Part shown: positions 56,927 through 64,000 of the stretch, piece after piece
Numbering within the stretch: the first letter of the stretch is position 1
How the letters are laid out: the number at the start of each line of letters is the position of its first letter
Assembly: GCA_029279945.1 (NCBI GenBank)
Contig: JAJUHK010000004.1
Coordinates: 79,278 to 143,277 of the forward strand
DNA from: Pseudidiomarina indica
GTDB lineage: Bacteria; Pseudomonadota; Gammaproteobacteria; Enterobacterales; Alteromonadaceae
DNA length: 64,000 bases
Direction of reading: 5' to 3'
Made by a program: the position numbers and the translations under genes
The notes under the pieces: generated by a model
Databases searched by the model: none
What the model was told of the DNA's origin: nothing
What the model saw: only the letters and a program-made list of their open reading frames with translations

Positions 56927-57595
56927 ATGCATCCAGAACTGAGGAACGTTCACGAAAATATGAAAAACCTTGGGCTAGGAGCATTAGCGCATGCTAATTG
57001 GCACGGGAATTTTCATAGCTTCGAGAACGACAAATGGTACGAACTCTCAATTTTACAAGCTGCGCATGCCGCTGAAATTCTAATAAAAGCGCGCATCGCC
57101 CAAGAACATCCCTTACTTATATTCGAGCAAATCCCGCGCTCCACACAGGTCGACACAGAGTTTTTAGACTTCACATCATTAACGTCAAAAGCTAAGACTA
57201 TACAGTATGCGGATTTGCCGGAGCGGCTTTGGGCTACCACCGGAATTAAACTGCCCAATGTGGAGCTATTTAAAGCTTTCGGTGCTATTCGGAATTCAAT
57301 TCAACATTTCGCAACCCCCGGTGATTTCGAACACAGCACAAATGACCTCATTTACGAGGTAATTGATCCATTCATCAACGATTGCTGGGGCCTTTATGCA
57401 ATAGATTATTGTGAAGACCATGAACCTTACATATATCTGATTGAAGGGCTTATAAGAGGAGGTACTGAGTTTTTGGTCTCCCCGGAGAGTATAGATAGCT
57501 TGCAATATGTAGATTTTAATTGGCCTGCTAATAATTATAGAAATAAGATGAATAGGCGCTTCAAAGAAGCTGGCTATATCGGGCCTAAGCTTTGA
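56927..57595 (+). CDS. HEPN-like domain protein
   Basis: 222 residues, unrecognised by name. Helical N-terminal half with QAAHAAEILIKARIAQEHPL; then AIRNSIQHFATP, which gives R-x4-H, the catalytic signature of HEPN RNases. The C-terminal half is acidic and aromatic. AAAAGG is present upstream. Located in a defence cluster divergent from SIR2-HerA. Possible toxin or effector; function is inference. Confidence 0.7.
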   Translation: MHPELRNVHENMKNLGLGALAHANWHGNFHSFENDKWYELSILQAAHAAEILIKARIAQEHPLLIFEQIPRSTQVDTEFLDFTSLTSKAKTIQYADLPERLWATTGIKLPNVELFKAFGAIRNSIQHFATPGDFEHSTNDLIYEVIDPFINDCWGLYAIDYCEDHEPYIYLIEGLIRGGTEFLVSPESIDSLQYVDFNWPANNYRNKMNRRFKEAGYIGPKL

Positions 57596-57692
57596 GAAAA
57601 CATGTATATTGCGCTGCGCTGTTCATAATTTGATCATTTTTGGCTTTCAGAATAGATTAGGAGACTTATGTGCAGCGAATAAGGAGATCACC

Positions 57693-57944
57693 ATGAAATG
57701 CCAAAACTGCGATAAATCCCTGAAAATAAGCCAATACAAACACAACGATACTTGGAAATCCTGTCCGAAATGTTCTCAAGCGAACGGGCAAATGCATGTA
57801 TTTTATCGATACCCCGACAAATTTGGCACCACCCCTCAACGTTCATCACCTGCACACCCGGAAGGTGCACAAAGCTATTGCACCTGCTGCAGAGGTGATA
57901 AGGTGGCAGATCTAACTCACGCTCGAACATGCGACCACGTTTAA
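57693..57944 (+). CDS. Small zinc-ribbon-type protein
   Basis: 83 residues from the ATG at 57693, chosen for AAGGAG upstream. Two Cys pairs near the N-terminus (MKCQNCDKSL, WKSCPKCSQ) and a second set (SYCTCCRGDK, ARTCDHV). Eight bases ahead of the methyltransferase, so probably co-transcribed. Function unknown. Confidence 0.65.
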   Translation: MKCQNCDKSLKISQYKHNDTWKSCPKCSQANGQMHVFYRYPDKFGTTPQRSSPAHPEGAQSYCTCCRGDKVADLTHARTCDHV

Positions 57945-57952
57945 GGAAATAA

Positions 57953-58627
57953 ATGAATCTATTTAGACAAGATGCCGTCGATTGGCTCCGAACACTACCG
58001 TCTGACTCAATCGATCTTGTCGTCACTGACCCACCTTATGAATCTCTAGAAAAACATAGAGCGGTAGGCACAACTACTCGCTTGAGTCATAGCAAAAGTT
58101 CAAGTAATAACTGGTTTCGTATTTTCCCGAACGAACGTTTTCCCGAGCTGGTCAGTGAAATATATCGAGTCCTGAAAAATAACCGTCACTTTTATTTATT
58201 CTGTGATCAAGAAACGATGTTTGTCATTAAACCTATAGCTGAGGCCGCAGGCTTTAGATTTTGGAAGCCCTTGGTTTGGGATAAGCAGGCAATTGGAATG
58301 GGCTACCATTATCGCGCCCGATATGAATTCATCCTTTTCTTCGAAAAGGGAAAGCGAAAGCTTAATGATTTAGGCATGCCTGATGTCCTCGAAGAGAAGC
58401 GTGTCTGGCGAGGCTACCCAACAGAGAAACCGGTAAGTTTAATTGAAAAGCTGATTACTCAAAGTACTCAGCTTGGTGAAACTGTCTGCGACCCATTCTT
58501 CGGCTCTGGATCTTCTCTGATCGCAGCCACTAACTTAGATAGAGCCGCCTTAGGTAACGATATTGCCGACGATGCACATGACTACATAGGCAAGCGTCAA
58601 ATGGGTAAAACCGTTTCGGTTAAGTGA
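57953..58627 (+). CDS. DNA adenine/cytosine-N methyltransferase, beta class
   Basis: 224 residues. Catalytic DPPY motif at residues about 24-30 (DLVVTDPPYESLE) precedes the SAM-binding motif DPFFGSGSSLIAATN near the C-terminus, the beta-class order. Length suits a compact phage/plasmid enzyme. No restriction endonuclease is recognised next to it. RBS AAGGAA, four bases spacer. Confidence 0.92.
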   Translation: MNLFRQDAVDWLRTLPSDSIDLVVTDPPYESLEKHRAVGTTTRLSHSKSSSNNWFRIFPNERFPELVSEIYRVLKNNRHFYLFCDQETMFVIKPIAEAAGFRFWKPLVWDKQAIGMGYHYRARYEFILFFEKGKRKLNDLGMPDVLEEKRVWRGYPTEKPVSLIEKLITQSTQLGETVCDPFFGSGSSLIAATNLDRAALGNDIADDAHDYIGKRQMGKTVSVK

Positions 58628-58691
58628 TGCCTACCTACCTCTCAATTTCCACTTCGAAAACTAATTATGAAGGCTAGGCGGAATTCAAGAA

Positions 58692-59957
58692 TCAGCTGAA
58701 ATCATCAAGTTTCTTATTAAGTTTGCCCCAAAGCGGCTTAAGCTGACGCTTTATCGCTTTTGACTGCATTTTATCGGCAGCTCGTAACCCATAGCGAATG
58801 AAATTGCGGTTACCTAAATGACTGTACCGCTCGTATAACTTCTTTTTTCTGAGGCGCGCTTTTTCATCTTTTTCTAATTGGCTATTTAGTGTCCTAGATA
58901 CCAGTCGAATAGCCTTATTCATTCGGCCCGAAAACTTCGCCAATGCTGCTGAGCGCAACAAAATTCTCTGCCCATCAAATGTAAAACCTAAGTACTGAAG
59001 AGGTGCGTTCGCTTTCAAAAGCCCACCATATCGCCAAAAGCGTCTTACTTCGGTCTTCTTGGGATTTATGACGACACCTAATTTAGTAAGCTCAGAGTCA
59101 GCTTGTGACTCCACACGCGCTTCGCATCCACGCTTAACGATAAAAAGCATATCGTCACAGTACCTACGATAGCTGCCGCCGCACTCTTTAGCTAAGACTT
59201 TCATTTGCTGGTCAAAATCTATCATGTAGATGTTCGACAGTAACGCGCTTATTGGCGTACCTTGAGGTATCCCAAAGCTTTTTTCATTGGTAGTAATTAA
59301 GCCAGAATCACGGACTCGCGCTCTAAACTCAGCAGCTTCACAGATCCTTTGTCGGCCATTCCATGGATTACTTGGTGAGATCTGAAAAGCTTTATAAACC
59401 GCGTCACGATTGCAAAATGAAAACTTTGTGAGTGACTTATATACTGCGTAATGATCATTCGGAAGTGTCTCTTCGCTAAGGACATCACACCAGGACTTTT
59501 TTAAATGCTGATGATTCAACGTATCGAAGAATTTTGAGATATCAATTGCTACCGCCGAGCAGCGGCCCATATTACTGATCTCTGTGAAGGCATCACGTGC
59601 AAATTCGATATTCGATTTACGGAGCTTTCTGAAGGCTAGAACGCATTCTGATAGTTCAAGACTAGCTAACTTTCTCTCGTAGGCTTCAGCTAGTTGATTA
59701 GCGTAAAAGGAATATATCTGAGAATCCGCATGCGCAGCATAAGAAATAGGCCGAATTTTTGGTTCCGGCTTTAACTTACCATCTGCACTACGTCTGAGTT
59801 TTTTCGAGATGACTTCGTACCGAAGCAATGGGTAAAAGGCGTGTTTGGAGACAGCTTTAGTATTTCTGACTAGCTTAGCTGCTCTGGCTGCACCAATCGG
59901 TGCATCAAAGTGAAGGTAACCTCGCTTTTTATACCAAGCAGGTTCATCCTTTGACAT
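58692..59957 (-). CDS. drt2: Reverse transcriptase of DRT2 type
   Basis: 421 residues from the ATG at 59957 (RBS AAAGGA at seven bases). N-terminal segment WYKKRGYLHFDAPIG; RT motifs AIDISKFFDTLNH (metal Asp), GIPQGTPISALLSNIYM, YRRYCDDMLFIV (YxDD with Cys), then PKKTEVRRF and LQYLGFTFDG. No maturase X, HNH or integrase domain, so it is neither group II intron nor transposon RT. It is preceded on its own strand by a structured non-coding region with neo architecture. DRT2 RTs make concatemeric cDNA from that RNA and defend against phage (established). Confidence 0.9.
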   Translation of the reverse strand: MSKDEPAWYKKRGYLHFDAPIGAARAAKLVRNTKAVSKHAFYPLLRYEVISKKLRRSADGKLKPEPKIRPISYAAHADSQIYSFYANQLAEAYERKLASLELSECVLAFRKLRKSNIEFARDAFTEISNMGRCSAVAIDISKFFDTLNHQHLKKSWCDVLSEETLPNDHYAVYKSLTKFSFCNRDAVYKAFQISPSNPWNGRQRICEAAEFRARVRDSGLITTNEKSFGIPQGTPISALLSNIYMIDFDQQMKVLAKECGGSYRRYCDDMLFIVKRGCEARVESQADSELTKLGVVINPKKTEVRRFWRYGGLLKANAPLQYLGFTFDGQRILLRSAALAKFSGRMNKAIRLVSRTLNSQLEKDEKARLRKKKLYERYSHLGNRNFIRYGLRAADKMQSKAIKRQLKPLWGKLNKKLDDFS

Positions 59958-60077
59958 GCAAGAATCCTTTTGCAAAACCCAAAACGGCTTAGACTGTGGC
60001 CATCCGGTACCGTCTTGGGCTTAACAAACGTAGTTGTTACGTATACTTAGCGCTTATGCGCCGGGCCACTCATATGT

Positions 60078-60209
60078 CACATATGATGTATAATATCATT
60101 GCGTCACAGGGAACTATCGGCATGTTTCAGCTAATCGTTATGTGCGGCTGCTCAAGGCATGTGGTCACCAGTTATGGTTGCTGGTTCCAATTGCTACTTG
60201 ACAGCTTGT
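60078..60209 (+). other. neo: 132-nt neo repeat unit (cDNA-sense, endless ORF on concatenation)
   Basis: The unit spans one ACA-to-ACA interval. In the genome this plus frame is open from 59996 but stops at TGA 60209-60211. Joining base 60209 to 60078 turns that stop into TCA and keeps the frame (132 = 44 x 3), so a tandem cDNA is an ORF without a stop. Translation can start at ATG 60122, with AGGGA nine bases upstream. The repeated peptide begins SHMMYNII and ends CWFQLLLDSL; it is hydrophobic with three Cys. The unit is not expected to be expressed from the chromosome. Confidence 0.82.
60089..60203 (+). promoter_or_regulatory. Split promoter halves that unite only in tandem cDNA
   Basis: TTGACA (60198-60203) lies after TATAAT (60089-60094) in the genome. 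Across a repeat junction they become TTGACA, 17 bases, TATAAT, the ideal sigma-70 promoter. The predicted transcription start falls about 20 bases before the neo ATG. Confidence 0.82.
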
Positions 60210-60302
60210 GATACACCTCCGACTCTACAGACGGAGCACCACCATAGTATCTTCAATGTATGGTTAATGCAATTAACATAATATCTACACGGAATCGGGA
60301 TC

Positions 60303-60716
60303 ATGGAAGAGCGAAGCGTTACTATTTACAAACTTTTTATCGACGCTAACAATAAGTTTGATCAGTTTATTTTGGCGATGTTAGTAACTTTGTTGACCTA
60401 TTTAATGACAACTATCCAGCTAGCGCCGATAGGGCTAAATTCATCAACAGTGGCTCTCGTGTCTTTAATTTTTATAGGGCTAGCTGTAATTTTCGGCTTT
60501 AAAAGAATTGAGTCAAACATTACTTTGCAACGCCTCAATCATGAGGCTTTGCATTACTCAGAGATTGAGAATCGCTACCGGGCCAAAACATTTAAAAAAG
60601 CCATGCCTGCGCGAGCGAGGTTTGCCAAATCCTTTTATCATCTTCGTAATGCATTTATACTCTTGGGACTAACTGCATATATATCCTCAAAAATTCTTGC
60701 CGCCTACCAGATATAA
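60303..60716 (+). CDS. Small membrane protein of unknown function beside the RT system
   Basis: 137 residues, three predicted helices (about 20-40, 50-66, 115-132) with a basic cytosolic loop between the second and third. Divergent from the ncRNA. No homologue recognised. Could be an accessory of the RT system or an unrelated cargo gene. Confidence 0.65.
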   Translation: MEERSVTIYKLFIDANNKFDQFILAMLVTLLTYLMTTIQLAPIGLNSSTVALVSLIFIGLAVIFGFKRIESNITLQRLNHEALHYSEIENRYRAKTFKKAMPARARFAKSFYHLRNAFILLGLTAYISSKILAAYQI

Positions 60717-60729
60717 CAATATGGATCGC

Positions 60730-60942
60730 TCAGTTAGCTTCTTTCCATTTCATGGTCTCCGACAAAAGCCACCTTTTCTGTGACCCTACTCGATAAACCG
60801 GTGGCGTTTTGCCTTGGCGCTCTAGCCGCCACCAAGTGGTACGGCTGATACCAGTGATTTCTGCGCGCAGTTTTTCATCAATGTATTGATCAAACGGCGC
60901 TGACAGTGATGTTTGAGTTCGCTTTTTAATTTGTTGGGACAT
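60730..60942 (-). CDS. AlpA-like HTH regulator
   Basis: 70 residues from MSQQIKKRT. HTH segment EITGISRTTWWRLERQGKTPP and then RVGSQKRWLLSE match the AlpA/MerR-like prophage regulators. Overlaps the upstream excisionase-like gene by 17 bases. Confidence 0.75.
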   Translation of the reverse strand: MSQQIKKRTQTSLSAPFDQYIDEKLRAEITGISRTTWWRLERQGKTPPVYRVGSQKRWLLSETMKWKEAN

Positions 60943-61165
60943 AGCTCTTTTGAATCCATGCGTCAACTTCAGAGCGTTTGAACATTACGCGCTTACTGGG
61001 TTTGAAATGCGGAATTTCTTTTCGGTGCGTGAGCTTGTAAATGGCAGATCGAGATAGCCCCAAATATTTCGCACACTCATCAGCCGTCATGTACTCCTTA
61101 GTTACCAACTGTACTTTCTTCAGTTCTGTCATTGCCTGGCTAATTAGCTTTAATTCTGGCGACAT
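60926..61165 (-). CDS. Excisionase-family HTH protein
   Basis: 79 residues from MSPELKLIS; AGGAG eight bases upstream decides the start. YMTADECAKYLGLSRSAIYK, then LTHRKEIPHFKPSKRVMF and RSEVDAWIQKS is the standard excisionase/HTH_17 domain. Likely controls element excision or expression together with the AlpA-like gene. Confidence 0.82.
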   Translation of the reverse strand: MSPELKLISQAMTELKKVQLVTKEYMTADECAKYLGLSRSAIYKLTHRKEIPHFKPSKRVMFKRSEVDAWIQKSYVPTN

Positions 61166-61195
61166 CGGCATTCTCCTCATGTGTCGGGCTTTCAA

Positions 61196-61578
61196 TCAAT
61201 GCCACTATCTTACCTTTGGTTGCTCCTATACCACCGGTCTCTAGCTTCCCATTTTGGGCAGTTAGAGCTGTTTACCCCTATTTTTTATTCACAACTCAGC
61301 GCAGCTAATAATTGTATATTTGTATTTTTAATTGATTTAATTGGTGTAAGAACTTCATCTAGCTACAACGTTCGAGAACATTGGGCGTGCACAAGTTAAA
61401 AGCTTTATTTTGATAGGTGCATGCACGTGTTTTATGAATAAGAGTACGCATCGCAGTAGGTAAACGCACGCACCACGTCGGGTTATCTCAACGACTTAAT
61501 CAACGGTCTATTCAGTAATTGCAGGCATTCGTGATTAACCTAGTGACTTTGAAGGCAGAAACACGTGGATAAAATGGC
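61196..61578. other. Intergenic stretch downstream of repA, no gene seen
   Basis: A/T-rich interval of 383 bases. It includes a GTGCATGCAC palindrome near 61421-61432 and the predicted promoter region for the excisionase gene. Nothing coding seen. Confidence 0.5.
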
Positions 61579-62535
61579 TTATTCAACACTAGCTGTGGAA
61601 AGCTTTGTAGCGGCGGGACCAGGCGGTACATGCGGCTGATAGCGTTTCAACACCAATACATCTGACTCGCATATAACTTTACCGTTTATCGCTGGATATG
61701 CCAGTGCCACCAGCACCAATTGTCGCTTAAAATGCTGTTTAAATGCCGCTAGGTTTTGATTACTCGCAAACTGCCGGTGCAGCTGAAGCCAGCTAACACG
61801 AGTAACCTGCTTTTTTAACGATACAGCTCTCCACGCCAGCCACGTATACAGATCGAACGCAAACGGTGTTTGGATGAGCGCATCAACAGCGCTCTTATTC
61901 AGCGGTGTTAGTGAATGGAAGATTTGATGTTTAACCGGCTCTGAAAGTTGAGGCAATGCCGTAGTTGGGTACCGCAGGCCTGACCGCTCAAATAAGGGAG
62001 CGGCGCTTATGACCGTTTGTTGGTCCCGTGATACCGTCAATGTCATCTCAAAGAGAGCCTGTAACTGAACTTTCAAACGCTTTACGTCTGCTCCACTGGT
62101 ACCGAGGCCTAATGCTTTCAGTAAAGAAGCTTGAGATTTCGGGAAATTGATAATGCCACTGCGAGAGATATGATTGGCGATGTAGAAAAGAATGCGTCTA
62201 GCGATAGTGCCATAAGGTAGATGGCTTGTTGTACTCAATTGCATCGATATCTTGCCGGAGTCACGAAAGAACAGCTTTTGCTCTGTGCTCGCCATCGGAA
62301 GTGACAACTGGCAGAACAGACTAGGGTAATACACAATCTCGGGCTCGCCATTTTGCGCGTTAAGTAGCTTAACTATCCGTTCAAGCTTTTTACTGTTATT
62401 TCCGCTCCAACCCAAGTTTATTACCCCGACATCGTATCTCATGATTAATGTTTGAAGACGGTTATTGTTGATCAGCTTGGGAAGTAGCCACGTCTGTGTT
62501 CGTGTCCAATTTGGGCGATTACAGCCCTCTAGCAT
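61579..62535 (-). CDS. repA: Plasmid-type RepA replication initiator
   Basis: 318 residues. The segment SHLPYGTIARRILFYIANHI with following FPKSQASLLKALGLGTSGAD and RLKVQLQALFEM matches the RepA_C plasmid initiator pattern (LPYGxxxRxLLxW...; LGL...G...LRxQMxRLF). No good ribosome-binding site precedes the first ATG; a later ATG at about 62439 is an alternative. Its presence suggests the element can replicate or derives from a plasmid. Confidence 0.72.
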   Translation of the reverse strand: MLEGCNRPNWTRTQTWLLPKLINNNRLQTLIMRYDVGVINLGWSGNNSKKLERIVKLLNAQNGEPEIVYYPSLFCQLSLPMASTEQKLFFRDSGKISMQLSTTSHLPYGTIARRILFYIANHISRSGIINFPKSQASLLKALGLGTSGADVKRLKVQLQALFEMTLTVSRDQQTVISAAPLFERSGLRYPTTALPQLSEPVKHQIFHSLTPLNKSAVDALIQTPFAFDLYTWLAWRAVSLKKQVTRVSWLQLHRQFASNQNLAAFKQHFKRQLVLVALAYPAINGKVICESDVLVLKRYQPHVPPGPAATKLSTASVE

Positions 62536-62578
62536 CAGATTTTTTCTTTTGATTACTTAGCACTTTTCAAACCTTGGG

Positions 62579-62598
62579 AACTTTCACATGTGAAAGTT
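62579..62598. promoter_or_regulatory. Perfect 20-bp palindrome upstream of repA
   Basis: AACTTTCACATGTGAAAGTT, fully self-complementary, lies 44 bases upstream of repA and about 80 bases before the divergent membrane gene. Candidate operator for RepA autoregulation or part of an origin. Confidence 0.55.
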
Positions 62599-62677
62599 TT
62601 GGCACTGCTCGTTGACTGAAACGTTGCATTTTTGCGCACTCTGATATGCTTATTGTGGAGCTAGGGGAGGACGAGCA

Positions 62678-63058
62678 GTGCTGAAAAAATACTGGATTTG
62701 GACATCGGCGGGATTATTAATACTAGGTAGCATTGAAGCTTGGTTATCTGGTTTTAGTTATATTCCGTTCGCTTGCGTATTAGCGGTGATGAACAGTGTG
62801 GTTGCGTTGGTGATTAAAGGACTTGCAACCTTCTTTCGCGCTTTGCGGAAACTTTTTTCTCCGATCAACTATGAGCCCTTACTTATTTCTAGTGACTTTC
62901 AATATAACGCTTCTGAAAGCCATCGAAATAATTCACATAGCGCCTTTAATGATTCTCTCGACCCGAATAATCCGGACAATTGGTTTGATGACTTCCATTT
63001 CGACCCAATATTCAACCACACCCATCCACTTCACGATTTGTACGACGATTTTCGATAG
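62678..63058 (+). CDS. Small membrane protein with Asp/Asn/His-rich tail
   Basis: 126 residues, GTG start after GGGGAGG (seven bases). Two hydrophobic helices (about 8-25, 29-50), basic segment, then a polar tail with DPNNPDNWFDDFHFDPIF and HTHPLHDLYDDF. Unknown function; typical of conjugative-element cargo. Confidence 0.65.
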   Translation: MLKKYWIWTSAGLLILGSIEAWLSGFSYIPFACVLAVMNSVVALVIKGLATFFRALRKLFSPINYEPLLISSDFQYNASESHRNNSHSAFNDSLDPNNPDNWFDDFHFDPIFNHTHPLHDLYDDFR

Positions 63059-63361
63059 GTAATTTCTATTGGAAAAGACTGTTATGGATAGGATATCCCA
63101 CTTCCCACATTAGTCTGGCAGACGGCACTCTATTTCCGCCAGACGTTGTCGCGTGGCTGCTTGGAGCAGGCTGCTAACTTCCCACATCAGCTAAGTTACT
63201 GGAAAGGGATTGGGGAGTTCCCCTTCATACTCGGTTGATAGCTGTTGGGAAATTAATTCATAGCAACCGGCTAGAACTGACCAAAACAGGCAATTAGCGG
63301 TGCGCGCTTCCGCCGTCGTTCACCTTAGGATTTTCAACGTTCATACATACAGGAGAAAAAC
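63059..63361. other. Repeat-rich intergenic region, candidate oriT
   Basis: 303 bases without a gene. Contains the 11-bp direct repeat ACTTCCCACAT (63100, 63177), an inverted repeat GTCTGGC/GCCAGAC (63113-63119, 63138-63144), and a GGGGA-GT-TCCCC hairpin at 63212-63223. In SXT-type elements the oriT lies just upstream of mobI; the same position here is suggestive only. Confidence 0.35.
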
Positions 63362-63922
63362 ATGAACTTTGAAGACCTAATTCAAGCGTGGCAAGCAAAG
63401 ATGCGTACTGCCGATACAAACTTGGTTAATCAGGCATTTGCCAATAGTCGCGATTTTGCCAAACACACCCATGATATGTGTCGTGTTGACCAGGTTCGAT
63501 TAGCTTATATAGCCAATCGTGCAGCTGATCACTTTTGGATTCATAATCGAGCCCACCGAACGACTGCAAGCGAAGGTTTTCCCAGCCATTATGGTTGCCG
63601 AGTCCGGCTAGCGGCGCCGAAATTCGAACTCAGTTGGTATTACAACCAGTTTAAAAAGAAGAACGACGGCAGCGGCAAACACAACGTCATAAGCCATTAC
63701 CTGCCCAAAGAAGGACGGTACGGCTACTTCGCCAATCGTTTCAGAAAAGCACACGATTGGGAGCTCCCCATCATTTTGGACACCGAATACGCCTTTAATC
63801 TGTGCCGTCGTATCAATCACAACCTGACGACTATTCGGCGTAAAACGCTAATGAACATTCGCCTGCTGGAATCATTAGAGCGGCACCTAGGTGAATTGGA
63901 GGGGCCGCGCCATGAGCAATAA
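63362..63922 (+). CDS. Element protein of unknown function, possibly MobI-like
   Basis: 186 residues, RBS AGGAGAAA upstream. Segments: VNQAFANSRDFAKHTHDMCR, HYGCRVRLAAPKFELSWYYN and RFRKAHDWELPIILDTEYAF. I do not recognise it with certainty; general pattern (W-rich beta core then helical tail with WE and E) recalls MobI mobilisation proteins. Its stop overlaps the next start. Confidence 0.55.
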   Translation: MNFEDLIQAWQAKMRTADTNLVNQAFANSRDFAKHTHDMCRVDQVRLAYIANRAADHFWIHNRAHRTTASEGFPSHYGCRVRLAAPKFELSWYYNQFKKKNDGSGKHNVISHYLPKEGRYGYFANRFRKAHDWELPIILDTEYAFNLCRRINHNLTTIRRKTLMNIRLLESLERHLGELEGPRHEQ

Positions 63923-64000
63923 TTACCAGTTTCTTAGTTTACAGCGGGTACCCATATTTGGAGGCTTTGAGCCAGCGCCAAGTGAGTTAAGCTATGTTGA
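63912..64000 (+). CDS. Start of an unidentified gene, cut by window edge
   Basis: ATG at 63912 overlaps the end of the preceding gene by 11 bases. About 29 codons visible, starting MSNNYQFLSLQRVPIFGG. Too short to identify. Confidence 0.45.
   Translation, partial: MSNNYQFLSLQRVPIFGGFEPAPSELSYV

Larger units (their letters stand above)
59975..60237 (-). ncRNA. Predicted DRT2 template ncRNA
   Basis: About 263 nt on the RT strand, ending next to the RT ribosome-binding site. Visible folds: hairpin CTCCG/CGGAG at 60217-60236; TAACAA/TTGTTA at 60022-60039; 13-bp stem pairing 60010-60022 with 59975-59987; palindromic TCATATG/CATATGA hairpin around 60070-60086. Candidate promoter on the minus strand: TTGCAT, 17 bases, TACTAT (60244-60249). 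Two ACA triplets (60207-60209 and 60075-60077) delimit the template. Exact 5' and 3' ends are estimates. Confidence 0.82.

Noticed and set aside
58692..59957. Group II intron or retron reverse transcriptase
   Set aside because: No maturase, HNH or intron domain V structure, and no msr/msd-type inverted repeats; the upstream region instead has neo architecture.
59996..60211. 71-codon plus-strand ORF as an ordinary small gene
   Set aside because: No promoter or RBS at its first ATG; the frame is better explained as cDNA-sense neo sequence opposite the DRT2 ncRNA.
63912..64000. Glutamate synthase small subunit start (YQFLSLQRV resembles its N-terminus)
   Set aside because: Only nine residues match loosely and the context is a mobile element.

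Overview
The window is a chromosomal segment of a gammaproteobacterium. Synteny is classical for the group: trxA/rho divergent from rhlB-gppA, ubiE-ubiJ-ubiB-tatABC-tatD, gmk-rpoZ-spoT, and trmH-recG. The mix of TonB-dependent uptake, NhaC-type Na+/H+ antiport, secreted peptidases/amidohydrolases and several lipoproteins suggests a marine Alteromonadales bacterium, possibly Idiomarinaceae. The lineage is an inference; no rRNA or tRNA gene is present.

Bases 1-52,800 are mostly core genome. On the left, a TonB-dependent receptor (cut by the window edge) lies behind a TPP riboswitch. Then come fre-ubiD, rho, trxA, rhlB-gppA, hemB, a membrane diguanylate cyclase, tatD, the Tat translocase and three ubiquinone genes, then recG-trmH. 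A block of metabolic and transport genes (20-26 kb) separates trmH-recG from spoT-rpoZ-gmk, which are contiguous in E. coli. Next come lemA with an M48 protease, yajQ, dGTPase, a flavin monooxygenase, an EVE-domain protein, a frameshifted LysR regulator, an exported KatG with a cytochrome c lipoprotein, upp, a secreted nucleotide pyrophosphatase-like enzyme, a DODA-type dioxygenase, a DUF885 lipoprotein, an EF-hand-like membrane protein, an RND efflux pair, a YaiI-family protein and a Sel1-repeat protein.

From about 52.9 kb to the right edge the window is an accessory (mobile, defence-rich) element. It begins with a truncated integrase and an array of ACTCACC repeats. It carries a SIR2 + HerA two-gene defence module, a HEPN-like protein, a zinc-ribbon protein with a solitary DNA methyltransferase, a reverse-transcriptase system, two small HTH regulators (AlpA/excisionase type), a plasmid-type RepA initiator and the start of what may be a mobilisation region.

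The most striking locus is 58,692-60,237. A YCDD reverse transcriptase on the minus strand is preceded by a structured non-coding region that fits a DRT2-type system. Two ACA triplets in the predicted ncRNA lie exactly 132 nt apart. If the reverse transcriptase jumps from one to the other, the repeated cDNA (plus-strand sense) destroys the only stop codon. It becomes an endless 44-codon repeat ORF (a predicted neo gene) and creates a perfect TTGACA-N17-TATAAT promoter across each repeat junction. A ribosome-binding site and ATG follow that promoter in the open frame. None of these elements work in the chromosomal single copy.
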